Shown in pieces: positions 55,398 through 63,237 of a DNA stretch of 64,000 nucleotides. The stretch comes from UBA5069 sp964560495. GTDB lineage: Bacteria > Chloroflexota > Anaerolineae > Caldilineales > Caldilineaceae. The position numbers were made by a program, and so were the translations under genes. Positions within the stretch are counted from its first letter, which is position 1. Each line of letters opens with the position of its first letter. Where the stretch lies: positions 1 through 64,000 of the forward strand of contig CAZLMM010000016.1 in assembly GCA_964560495.1 (NCBI GenBank). Reading direction: 5' to 3'. Below the pieces are notes generated by a model. That model was not told the origin of the DNA, made no database searches, and worked only from the letters and a program-made list of their open reading frames with translations.

Positions 55398-57419
55398 ATG
55401 AGTAACCAAATTGCCGTCTTCATCGACTTCGAAAATGTCGCATTGTGGGCGGAGCAAGAATTCCTCGACTTCGAGCTGACATCGCTCATGGACTATCTGC
55501 AAAGCCGTGGCCCGGTGGTGATCAAACGGGTCTATGGAGACTGGAGCCGTTTCTTCCGCTATCGCGATGACCTGATGAACAACGCGTTCGACCTGGTGCA
55601 GATCTACAGCATTCGCGCCGGGAAGAATCGGGCCGACATCCGGCTGGCTCTAGACGCAATGGAGACGGCCATCCACCGTCCGCAAATCCAGACCTTCGTA
55701 ATTGTATCGGGCGACAGCGACTTTGGCCCCCTGGTGGCCAAGCTGCGCGAGTATGGGCGATATACATTGGGCATCGGCCCGCGCGATGTCACCCACCCCC
55801 TGCTCATCAAAGCGTGCGACGAGTTCGTCTATCTGGAAGCGGTGTTGGGCGACCTGACAGCCGAGCACGACCTGCACGAGGCGGTGCATGCCGATAGCGA
55901 GCTGGCCCGTGGTCTGCTGGAAAAGGCGCTGCGCGTCCATGCCCAGCGCGGCGAACTGCCTGTCTTGGCCGCCAAACTCAAGCAGACCATGCTCCAGATG
56001 GACCCAGCCTTCAACGAGGCGAACTTCGGCTATTCCCAATTCAAGAGCTGGCTGGAGAACAACACCGATGTACTCAATCTCTTTGTCAAAGAGATGCAAC
56101 TCTACGTTTCCCCGCGCGACTATGTAATCAGCGCAGACTGGCAGTCACGCCCCGCCGACGCGCAGCCCCCCAAAAATGGGACGCAATTGGGGCATTCGCC
56201 ATTGCCGTCATCTCCCATCAGCCGCGTCGACCTGACGTCCGTCAAACCCTCGCTGCGTCAACAATATATGCAGGTCTTCAACCGTTTGAAGATGACGTCA
56301 GTGGATTTCGCTACGCGGCGCGATGTGCTGCGCGATATCTATCGCGAGCTGCGCGAACGCCCCAATGCACGCACCACGGACGATCTCTTGGATGAGCTGT
56401 GCAACCGTTACGAAGCCCAAGGGCTGATCCGCAGCAAGACCATGCTGCGCCAGATCTGGCAGATGGGATTTCGCCAACGCGCCTTCGACTATGGCGGGCA
56501 GGTGGCTTCGGTGCATGTGCCGGTGGCTCTGGCCGAAGGGATCGACAGCGAGGCGGCCTTTGTCCAGCGCGCCGAATCGGGTTTCGCCTTTGCCCTGCTC
56601 ACCGCCGGCCTCGAAGTGGACTTGGCTGAGATGGCTGCGATTCTCCTCAATGACAGCGAACAGGTGGATTATGTCCAGAGCCTCTTGGACGACCTGAAGG
56701 AGCGCGGCCTGATCGCCTGGCAAGATGGTCGTTATCTACTGCCAGGTCAGAGCACCATTCCCTTCGCCAACGAGCCGGCCTTGGAGCCGATCTTTCTTGA
56801 CATCGAGAATGTCCAACTTTCGGACAACATGCCGCGCACACCTGAGAAAGCTCGCTCCCTCTCCAAGACAGCCATGTTGCAACGGTCCCAGGATTTTGCG
56901 GCCTCGGCGCGCAGCTACCTCATGGCCTGCCGGGTGCAATGGGAGGCTGTAGAGGAAGGTGAACCGGGCGCCACGCTGGAAGACCTGCGCTGGTATATGG
57001 CCTCCTATGCGTCGGTGCGCGCGGGTGAGCTTTCTCAGATTCATCGAGATTACGCTCGTTCGCGCCCCTATTACCTGGCCTTCTTCTATCTCGTTCAAGA
57101 GGATGACCCCCTTTGGAGCCGCATGCGCGGGCTGATCAATCCCATGCTCTCCTACTATTGGGTGAACGCCTGGCGCGAGCTGGGGTTGAGCGCGGGCAAC
57201 CCTAGCCTCAGCGCCACCACGCCGGCCGAGATCGCGGTGCGCGCCGCCACTCATGAAAATCAGGACCTCTGTGCGCTCTGGTTTCAAATGACAAACAGCC
57301 TGGCCGAGGTGAACCCAGGGCTGTTGCGCCGCGTCTCCAACCAGATTCGCCTCAATCGCACCGAATCGCCGGCATATCAACAGATTGCCGATCAAATTGA
57401 GCAGATGCTGATGGAATAG
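55398..57419 (+). CDS. NYN-domain nuclease-like protein with OST-HTH/LOTUS-like region
   Basis: A 673-residue protein. Residues about 5-150 form a NYN (PIN-like) nuclease domain of the LabA/DUF88 type. Metal-binding acidic residues are Asp10 in FIDFENV, Asp80 in RADIRLALDAM, and Asp106/108 in VSGDSDFGPL. A segment around 165-245 resembles an OST-HTH RNA-binding domain (KALRVHAQRGELPVLAAKLKQT, FGYSQFKSWLENN). The remaining ~400 residues are helical and unassigned. The gene has an AGGAG site and diverges from dnaK. RNA cleavage or binding is a family-based expectation. Confidence 0.8.
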   Translation: MSNQIAVFIDFENVALWAEQEFLDFELTSLMDYLQSRGPVVIKRVYGDWSRFFRYRDDLMNNAFDLVQIYSIRAGKNRADIRLALDAMETAIHRPQIQTFVIVSGDSDFGPLVAKLREYGRYTLGIGPRDVTHPLLIKACDEFVYLEAVLGDLTAEHDLHEAVHADSELARGLLEKALRVHAQRGELPVLAAKLKQTMLQMDPAFNEANFGYSQFKSWLENNTDVLNLFVKEMQLYVSPRDYVISADWQSRPADAQPPKNGTQLGHSPLPSSPISRVDLTSVKPSLRQQYMQVFNRLKMTSVDFATRRDVLRDIYRELRERPNARTTDDLLDELCNRYEAQGLIRSKTMLRQIWQMGFRQRAFDYGGQVASVHVPVALAEGIDSEAAFVQRAESGFAFALLTAGLEVDLAEMAAILLNDSEQVDYVQSLLDDLKERGLIAWQDGRYLLPGQSTIPFANEPALEPIFLDIENVQLSDNMPRTPEKARSLSKTAMLQRSQDFAASARSYLMACRVQWEAVEEGEPGATLEDLRWYMASYASVRAGELSQIHRDYARSRPYYLAFFYLVQEDDPLWSRMRGLINPMLSYYWVNAWRELGLSAGNPSLSATTPAEIAVRAATHENQDLCALWFQMTNSLAEVNPGLLRRVSNQIRLNRTESPAYQQIADQIEQMLME

Positions 57420-57430
57420 GATGACTGTAC

Positions 57431-57463
57431 AACTTCCAGGAAGCTCGGAGTTTCCTGGAAGTT
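57431..57463 (+). terminator. Hairpin after the NYN-domain gene
   Basis: A perfect 12-bp stem, 57431-57442 (AACTTCCAGGAA) with 57452-57463, around a nine-base loop. It lies 12 bases past the stop. The trailing sequence has no T tract, so it may be a weak terminator or 3' end protector. Confidence 0.5.
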
Positions 57464-57527
57464 CAAGTTCGGCAAAATTCAGTTGCGTCGCGCCTGGCAT
57501 GATCTGAGTCGAATAAACCATTCTGAT

Positions 57528-57556
57528 TTGGGTGCAGCGCCGAATCAAGATATACT
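57528..57556 (+). promoter_or_regulatory. Promoter candidate for the PH-like membrane gene
   Basis: TTGGGT at 57528-57533 and TATACT at 57551-57556 are separated by 17 bases. The predicted start is about 140 bases before the ATG at 57702. The leader contains a 15-bp stem at 57634-57672. Confidence 0.4.
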
Positions 57557-57633
57557 GAACAATCACTCATCGTGATCATCACACCGGTCAGGAAGAGACG
57601 CACCCAAAGCACTTACTTAACTGTGGTTGCTTT

Positions 57634-57672
57634 GAGACCAGGAGTTTTCACAGTTCAAAAACTTCTGGTTTC
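57634..57672 (+). promoter_or_regulatory. Stable leader hairpin before the PH-like membrane gene
   Basis: The arms 57634-57648 (GAGACCAGGAGTTTT) and 57658-57672 pair over 15 positions, with only two G-U pairs. The loop is nine bases. It lies in the predicted 5' leader 29 bases before the start. It could control message stability or translation. No known riboswitch pattern is recognised. Confidence 0.4.
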
Positions 57673-57701
57673 AAACAGAGCGAAGTATAGAGGAGTTCAT
57701 T

Positions 57702-58268
57702 ATGTCGGAGAATGTCAGCGCAGCCGCTTCGCCTACTGAGGCCGAAGAGATCGTTTTCCGCAGCAAACCACGCAACATGGCGGTGGGCGTTGCGCTCATC
57801 TTGGCTGGCGCTCTCGCCTTCACCATGGGTATGACGGATGTTTTTTTTGCCGAAGCAATGGCCTGGGTGGCGGTTCTGTGGGGCGCGCTTTTCCTCTTCA
57901 GCGACATCATCGAGATGTTCAAAACATATACTGTCACTGAAAAGGCGCTGATCATTCGTTCGCCCGGTCGTTTTTGGACGCCGCGCAAAGAGTGGGAGTG
58001 GGGAAACATCTTCCGCATGGATGTGATTGTCAAGCGACCCGACGCCCACATTGATGATATGGAACTGCTCGTTTACTACACAGCGCCCGGCGATTCGGCT
58101 ATCGAGCGCGAAGATCGTCAGTACAGCCCTTTTCTGGCTCAGTGCATCATTGAGCGCGCCAGATTGAAACCGACCGAGCCAACCAATCCGACCAATTTGG
58201 AAGAGCTCCCTCCTGGCAAGGGGACTTACTACTGGAACAAATCTGGCCGCATGACCCAGACCGGCTGA
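57702..58268 (+). CDS. Small membrane protein with PH-like domain
   Basis: A 188-residue protein. A short acidic N-terminus is followed by two hydrophobic segments (VGVALILAGALAFTMGM at about 29-45, and AMAWVAVLWGALFLF at about 51-65). The next 80 residues have the pattern of a bacterial PH domain (YTVTEKALIIRSPGRF, WTPRKEWEWGNIFRMDV). The C-terminal tail is Pro/Thr-rich. Function is unknown. It resembles in layout, not in sequence, the PH-like membrane protein at 1077-1967. An AGAGGAG site is present. A strong terminator follows. Confidence 0.6.
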   Translation: MSENVSAAASPTEAEEIVFRSKPRNMAVGVALILAGALAFTMGMTDVFFAEAMAWVAVLWGALFLFSDIIEMFKTYTVTEKALIIRSPGRFWTPRKEWEWGNIFRMDVIVKRPDAHIDDMELLVYYTAPGDSAIEREDRQYSPFLAQCIIERARLKPTEPTNPTNLEELPPGKGTYYWNKSGRMTQTG

Positions 58269-58294
58269 CAAGTTCATCCCTAAAGTGTTGCGTT

Positions 58295-58326
58295 AACAAC
58301 GGCGGCAAAGCATAGCCGCCGTTGTT
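58295..58326 (+). terminator. Intrinsic terminator after the PH-like gene
   Basis: AACAACGGCGGC at 58295-58306 pairs with 58315-58326 around an eight-base loop, then TTGTTG follows. The stem of 12 bp, half of it GC-rich, plus the T-rich tail fits a Rho-independent terminator. Confidence 0.75.
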
Positions 58327-58482
58327 TTGTTGATTCTTCCCGCCTGAGTGTTCCACCTCCGTCTTCTCCCCATGCTCAGACTTCTCGTCTGGGTGAATTC
58401 GCACATCGTTGACATCTCTCGGCAAGCGACGATGGCTCACCGATTTGGCTGCATCTGCACCGCCATGATACGATTCGACCTT

Positions 58483-59988
58483 ATGACTGCCAAGCGGTAC
58501 GGCGTGTCGCCGGTGGGTCTTTCCACACTCAGGCCGATCCTTGTTCGTTCCATCGTCGCACTTGCCCTCCTGGCGGCAACTTTGCTGGGCGTCTATCGAG
58601 GGGATGTACGCTCTGCGGCAGCTCAAAGCGCCAGCGACCCTCTTGTCCTTGCCTTTTACTACACTTGGTTCGATGACGCAACGTGGACTTATGAGAAGCT
58701 GAGTGATCTGCCGGCCCAGGGCTATGTGAGCAGCGACCGGAGCGCAATGGGACGTCACATAGACCAGGCAAAGAGCGCTGGCATCGACGCGTTTCTGGTT
58801 GCCTGGTATGGACCGAATGGGAATCAAACAGAGCCAAATCTCGCAGCGCTGCTCGAAGAAGCAGCCGCGCGCAACTTTAAGATAGGCATCCTCTTCGAGA
58901 CCAACTCCCCATTCTTGGGCGGCACAGAACAGGTGACCAGTGCGTTGCGCCACGCGCTGAACGTTCATGCCTATCACCCCGCCTTTTTGCGCGCCGACGG
59001 TCGCCCCGTGATCTTCTTTTGGCGTACACAGATGTTTGGCGTCGGCGCCTGGCAGCAGATGCGCAGCCAGGTCGATCCAGGCTATCACAGCCTGTGGATT
59101 GCCGATGGCGTAGACACATCCTATCTATCCGTGTTCGATGGTCATCATCTCTACAGCAACACGTGGAATCCACCGGCCAACCTGGAGGCGGTCAATCAGA
59201 AATTCGCCGGTCAGGTGAGTCGCGCCCGCGAAAGCAGCGGCGTCTACAAACTGTGGGTGGCGACAGTGATGCCCGGCTATGATGATGTGCGCATCCGCGG
59301 CGGCGCTGGTTTTGCCCAAGATCGAGAAGGCGGCGACTACTACGCCCGCTCATGGCAGGCGGCAATCAGCAGCCAGCCCAACTGGGTGGTCATCACCAGT
59401 TTCAACGAATGGCCGGAGGGGAGCTACATCGAGCCAAGCGCAGCCTACGGCGATGCGTATCTGAGTCTGACCACCCAATGGAGTCAGCAATTCAAATCCG
59501 GCGGCGGAGTTGCAACAGCAGCCATTGTGCAGCCGAAAGAGATCGCTCCTGCGCCCGATGCAGACCTGATCGCATCTTCGCCGCCTGACCCCACTTCGAC
59601 TCCCCTACCCGAACCCACCACGCCCACCCTCTATGTCGAGACCGACCTGTTGAATGTTCGTAGTGGGCCTGATGTGACCCATGAAATCATTGGGACAGCG
59701 AATCGTGGAAGAAGCCTTCCTGTCATCGGCAGGCTGGGCGACCCACCGGAATGGTGGCAGATAGATTTTGAGGGTCAGGTCGCCTGGGTGAATGCTACGT
59801 TTGTGCGAGCCGCTGGCCCTCTCGAGCAGACGCCCGTGATCCCGGCGCCCCCGCTGGAGGATATCCAACTCATCACTGGGACAACGCCGCTTGCCGCGAC
59901 CGTAGAGCCGTCGATCCAAACAATGCGTGCGTCCGCTCACAGATCGACGGCGCCCGGCTGGGGGCCTGTTCTTTCTCCCCGGCCCTGA
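58483..59988 (+). CDS. Secreted GH99-like hydrolase with C-terminal bacterial SH3 domain
   Basis: A 501-residue exported protein. The basic start and hydrophobic run (ILVRSIVALALLAATLLGVY) form a signal peptide. Residues about 50-340 match the GH99/endomannosidase-like family: PLVLAFYYTWFDD, MGRHIDQAKSAGIDAFLVAWYG, the active-site region LFETNSP, and VITSFNEWPEGSYIEPS. The C-terminal SH3b domain (about 390-455) reads LNVRSGPDVTHEIIG and WWQIDFEGQVAWVNATFV, which binds peptidoglycan or glycans. The ATG at 58483 puts the signal near the N-terminus. It is probably a surface enzyme; substrate not determined. Confidence 0.8.
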   Translation: MTAKRYGVSPVGLSTLRPILVRSIVALALLAATLLGVYRGDVRSAAAQSASDPLVLAFYYTWFDDATWTYEKLSDLPAQGYVSSDRSAMGRHIDQAKSAGIDAFLVAWYGPNGNQTEPNLAALLEEAAARNFKIGILFETNSPFLGGTEQVTSALRHALNVHAYHPAFLRADGRPVIFFWRTQMFGVGAWQQMRSQVDPGYHSLWIADGVDTSYLSVFDGHHLYSNTWNPPANLEAVNQKFAGQVSRARESSGVYKLWVATVMPGYDDVRIRGGAGFAQDREGGDYYARSWQAAISSQPNWVVITSFNEWPEGSYIEPSAAYGDAYLSLTTQWSQQFKSGGGVATAAIVQPKEIAPAPDADLIASSPPDPTSTPLPEPTTPTLYVETDLLNVRSGPDVTHEIIGTANRGRSLPVIGRLGDPPEWWQIDFEGQVAWVNATFVRAAGPLEQTPVIPAPPLEDIQLITGTTPLAATVEPSIQTMRASAHRSTAPGWGPVLSPRP

Positions 59989-60024
59989 AGCGCGGATGCA
60001 CCACCACATCGGGAGATTTCCAAA

Positions 60025-60618
60025 ATGGCCTACCTTGTCAACCCACGCTTTGCGAACGCCGCCCCCCTCAGCGACGATATCGACCACATCTTGTTGGCTG
60101 AAACTGCCATTCAACGGCGCGTGGCCGAATTGGGACAGATCATCGATCAGGTCTACGCAGGCAAAGACCTGTTGTTGGTGTCGGTGCTCAAGGGCAGCAT
60201 CGTGTTCATGGCTGACCTGGTGCGCGCGATTTCCATTCCCCATGAAATCGACTTCATGGCCACCAGCAGCTATGGCTCTGAAACCTCCAGCAGCGGCATC
60301 GTGCGCATCCTCAAGGATTTGAACGTCTCCATCCAGGGGCGCAACGTTGTCCTTGTGGAAGATATTATCGACAGCGGTCATACGCTGACCTATCTGGCGC
60401 GTCTCTTGCGCGAACGCCAACCAGCCTCTCTACGCATCATGGCCCTGTTGGACAAACCGGAGCGCCGCGAGGTGGACATTCAGGTTGACTGGACTGGCTT
60501 TGCCATCCCGAATGAGTTTGTGGTCGGCTATGGGCTGGATTATGGCGAGCTGTATCGCAATCTTCCCTACATCGGGGTTTTGAAGCCAAACGTATACATG
60601 CAGGGCAGCGGACGTTGA
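60025..60618 (+). CDS. hpt: Hypoxanthine phosphoribosyltransferase
   Basis: A 197-residue type I phosphoribosyltransferase that salvages hypoxanthine and perhaps guanine using PRPP. The PRPP loop is VVLVEDIIDSGHTLTYL with the acidic pair and following DSG(H)T. The N-terminal DLLLVSVLKGSIVFMADL is the pyrophosphate loop, and FAIPNEFVVGYGLDYGELYRNLPYIG is the usual C-terminal block. Length fits bacterial Hpt. It ends one base before the LysM-M23 gene, so the two may be co-transcribed, an arrangement without an obvious functional logic. Confidence 0.95.
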   Translation: MAYLVNPRFANAAPLSDDIDHILLAETAIQRRVAELGQIIDQVYAGKDLLLVSVLKGSIVFMADLVRAISIPHEIDFMATSSYGSETSSSGIVRILKDLNVSIQGRNVVLVEDIIDSGHTLTYLARLLRERQPASLRIMALLDKPERREVDIQVDWTGFAIPNEFVVGYGLDYGELYRNLPYIGVLKPNVYMQGSGR

Positions 60619-60619
60619 C

Positions 60620-61897
60620 ATGACTCACCAAAGTTGCCCGCACTGGCGCTTTCGCGAGTGGATCGTCCTGTTATTCCTGTTGCCTGCCCTTTGGCTGATG
60701 TTGTCGTCTGAGCGGCTTCAGGCGCAGGACGCAACCGGTGTCTACACGGTTGCACCCGGCGACACGTTGAGCGCCATCGCTGCGCGTTTTGGCGTCACGG
60801 TACAAGCCCTTGTGGACTACAATGGCATTGCTGACCCGAATTACCTGAAGGTTGGGCAGTTGTTGATCATTCCCGGTGTAACGATTACGCCTGATCTGAG
60901 CCGCATCCCAACAATTACCGTCAAAGCCCAACCTGGCGACTCCATTGCAGCCGTAGCAGCCCGTTATGCCCAAGATGGCGAGTTGGCGGCAGCTCTGAAT
61001 CACGCCTTCGCGACAACGCAGCTCTTTCCGGGTCAACCGCTCCTTCTGCCGGCAGCCGCTGCCTCGCCGGACCCGCTGCTTTTTGGCGCAGTCACGGATG
61101 TGCGCCTGCCCACCGAAATTGTCCAGGGACAAACTGGTCATGTGGAAGTGATCACCCGCCGCCCCATGACGCTCACGGTCGCCTGGAATGAATTGCCGAT
61201 CCCCATTGCGCCGCAAGATGTCATCACCCGCCAGACTGCATTCCTCCCAGCGCCAGCCTTGATTACGCCTGGGCCATATACCGTGACAATCTCCTATGTA
61301 GCGACCAATGGCAAGACAATCTCGAGGAATTGGTGGGTTTCGGTGGTGGATGGCGGCTATGCCAGCCAAATCATTGCAGTGCCGCAGGATCGAACTGAGC
61401 TGCTTGCGCCAGAAAACGTCCAATCGGAGCTGCTGCGCGTGGCAGAAGTATGGTCTGGAGTGACGTCCGAGAGCATGTGGCGCGCACCATTCCTGCGCCC
61501 CATCAGCGCCCAATATGCAACCACCAGCGAATTTGGCATCCGACGCAGCTACGACAGCGGTGAATACAGCACAGGCGGTTATCACGCCGGGCAGGATTTC
61601 GGCGCGCCGGTAGGCATCCCAGTGACCGCCCCTGGCGCCGGGGTGGTTGCCCTGGCCGAGCCGCTCAGCGTCCGCGGCAATGCAGTCCTCCTGGATCATG
61701 GGCGCGGCGTCTATAGCGGCTTCTGGCACTTGAGCGAGATTTCTGTGACGCCGGGTCAGCGGGTTGAGGCCGGAGATGTCCTTGGCCTGGTGGGAAACAC
61801 AGGGTTGAGCACCGGAGCGCACCTTCATTGGGAGCTGCGCATCTATGGTATTGCCGTGGACCCCATGCAATTCCTGGCCGAGCCGCTTTTTCCATAG
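60620..61897 (+). CDS. Exported LysM and M23-family metalloendopeptidase
   Basis: A 425-residue cell-wall hydrolase. A signal segment (IVLLFLLPALWLMLSS) is at about 14-29. Two LysM modules follow: a canonical one (YTVAPGDTLSAIAARFGVT, near 41-87) and a degenerate one (VKAQPGDSIAAVAARYAQD). A beta-rich linker leads to the M23 domain with GYHAGQDFGAPVG (His and Asp zinc ligands), GNAVLLDHG, and GAHLHWELRI (His pair) near the end. All zinc ligands are visible, so it should be an active peptidoglycan endopeptidase. It follows hpt by one base and ends at a terminator. Confidence 0.92.
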   Translation: MTHQSCPHWRFREWIVLLFLLPALWLMLSSERLQAQDATGVYTVAPGDTLSAIAARFGVTVQALVDYNGIADPNYLKVGQLLIIPGVTITPDLSRIPTITVKAQPGDSIAAVAARYAQDGELAAALNHAFATTQLFPGQPLLLPAAAASPDPLLFGAVTDVRLPTEIVQGQTGHVEVITRRPMTLTVAWNELPIPIAPQDVITRQTAFLPAPALITPGPYTVTISYVATNGKTISRNWWVSVVDGGYASQIIAVPQDRTELLAPENVQSELLRVAEVWSGVTSESMWRAPFLRPISAQYATTSEFGIRRSYDSGEYSTGGYHAGQDFGAPVGIPVTAPGAGVVALAEPLSVRGNAVLLDHGRGVYSGFWHLSEISVTPGQRVEAGDVLGLVGNTGLSTGAHLHWELRIYGIAVDPMQFLAEPLFP

Positions 61898-61916
61898 CCT
61901 GCACAGATGACAAAAG

Positions 61917-61950
61917 AACGGCGGCGACTCCATGGGGTCGCCGCCGTTTT
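61917..61950. terminator. Intrinsic terminator between LysM-M23 and L25 genes
   Basis: AACGGCGGCGAC at 61917-61928 pairs with 61937-61948 around an eight-base loop, then a short T run. The upstream AAAA on the other side supplies T residues for the minus strand, so it may serve both convergent genes. Confidence 0.85.
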
Positions 61951-61972
61951 ATCTGCCTCCAACGCACGTCGG

Positions 61973-62605
61973 TTATTCCTCGCCCTCCTTCGGACGCCGC
62001 ACCAATTCCGGCTCTGCGCCAGCGGCTTCAGCTTCCTCGGCTTCCTGAGCGCCTGCCCGCGTCAGAACCAATGAGAAGATGTGCTCCTCCGGGTCGATCA
62101 GATAGCGCACTCCCGGCAGCGTCGGTAGATCGCTCACTCGAATAGGATGCTCCATGCTCAACTGCGTCAAATCCACCTCGATGACACCGGGGATGTCCGC
62201 AGGGAGCACCTCAACCGTCAAGGCGTCATGGTTCTGCAAAACCATCAGCCCGGAACTGAGCGCCAGCGGTTTGCCAACGCCTTCCACAGGCACAGAGACA
62301 TGCTGTTTCTCATCCATCGCTACCGCATAGAAGTCCGCATGCATCAGCCGGTGGGTCACCGGGTGACGCTGCACTTCACGGATCAGGATGTTGTGTCTGC
62401 CAGCGTCCTGGACACTTACCTCGACCAATTGTGTTGCGCCGCCGTGGCTCAATGTTGCCTCAAGATTGCGTTCCAGAACGGCCAACGAGAAAGGCGACTG
62501 CTTCTTTCCATAGACTGTGACAGGAATGATTCCATTCCTACGCAATTGTCCCGGTTTTCCCGCCTTCTTATCGCGAAGCTGGGCTTCCAATGTAATCGTA
62601 CTCAT
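61973..62605 (-). CDS. rplY: Ribosomal protein L25, CTC (general stress) type
   Basis: A 210-residue L25/CTC protein that binds 5S rRNA. The start STITLEAQLRDKKAGKPGQLRRNG is the standard 5S-binding region. The longer C-terminal beta domain (VEGVGKPLALSSGLMVLQ, then VEVLPADIPGVIEVDLT) marks the CTC form rather than the ~95-residue L25. A Glu-rich tail closes it. It lies 38 bases after the bactofilin-like gene and shares its promoter region. Confidence 0.92.
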   Translation of the reverse strand: MSTITLEAQLRDKKAGKPGQLRRNGIIPVTVYGKKQSPFSLAVLERNLEATLSHGGATQLVEVSVQDAGRHNILIREVQRHPVTHRLMHADFYAVAMDEKQHVSVPVEGVGKPLALSSGLMVLQNHDALTVEVLPADIPGVIEVDLTQLSMEHPIRVSDLPTLPGVRYLIDPEEHIFSLVLTRAGAQEAEEAEAAGAEPELVRRPKEGEE

Positions 62606-62643
62606 TTCAATAAAGCTCCCCGAATCTCACCCATTGCATCTGG

Positions 62644-63123
62644 TTATTTCTGTTTGTCGCCGCGACCTGTCAGCAGGCGCCCCACCAACAAGATGACGGC
62701 GGCGAAACCTGCGCCAGCTGCAAATGCAGCCTGAGGCGTCAACGTGGCTTTCACTTGGCCGTCAATGCGGCCAGCCAAAACCGCAAATGCGGTCACTTCC
62801 TTGGCCTGGAGATGATTGGCCGCCACAACCGAGGCGGATACATCCTTCAACTGGGCCTCGCGCGCCAACATCCAGCCGATCACGCTCTTCTGGGCCTCCA
62901 CTGCGCCCGTGCGGATAAAGCCCACGGCCGAATCGTCCATGGCGACTGCGCTGGCGCGCACGGTGCGCGCGGTGGATTGCTGCATGGTGACATGCCCGGC
63001 AACAATTCCTTCGTCGCCACCTGTTTTTGCGTCGCTGTTTGTCCCAGCCGACAATATCTCGTCTAATTGCGCAGCAAGCTCATCAGATGGATTGTCGTGA
63101 GATGGCAGTGGTTTTTCTTTCAT
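62644..63123 (-). CDS. Bactofilin-like repeat protein with C-terminal membrane anchor
   Basis: A 159-residue protein of unknown function. After a polar acidic N-terminus (~40 residues) comes a region of short beta-strand-like repeats, for example VTMQQSTARTVRASAVAMDDS and LKDVSASVVAANHLQAKEV, with a small hydrophobic residue at regular spacing, as in bactofilin or other beta solenoids. A single hydrophobic helix (AAFAAGAGFAAVILLVGRLL) follows, then a basic tail GRGDKQK. The resemblance to bactofilin is by pattern only. A good promoter precedes it, and the L25 gene follows by 38 bases. Confidence 0.5.
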   Translation of the reverse strand: MKEKPLPSHDNPSDELAAQLDEILSAGTNSDAKTGGDEGIVAGHVTMQQSTARTVRASAVAMDDSAVGFIRTGAVEAQKSVIGWMLAREAQLKDVSASVVAANHLQAKEVTAFAVLAGRIDGQVKATLTPQAAFAAGAGFAAVILLVGRLLTGRGDKQK

Positions 63124-63173
63124 TGTGAGTTTCCCCCTGTTTCGAGACCCAGCCGCAAAATAGCGTAAGTTTG

Positions 63174-63202
63174 ATTATACTGAAGCCACGCCGGATGGTC
63201 AA
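63174..63202 (-). promoter_or_regulatory. Sigma-70 promoter for the bactofilin-like/L25 genes
   Basis: On the minus strand TTGACC (63197-63202) and a perfect TATAAT (63174-63179) are 17 bases apart. The predicted start is near 63167, giving a leader of about 45 bases to the ATG at 63123, where AGGGGGA serves as ribosome-binding site. This is the closest consensus match seen in the window. Confidence 0.7.
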
Positions 63203-63237
63203 TTCTGCTTCGTTCCGGCATGTGTTACCATGCCCTT

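Noticed and set aside
60671..61933. 420-residue minus-strand open frame
   Set aside because: Antisense to the LysM-M23 peptidase, whose zinc ligands and LysM repeats are intact. No motif is seen in the antisense frame.
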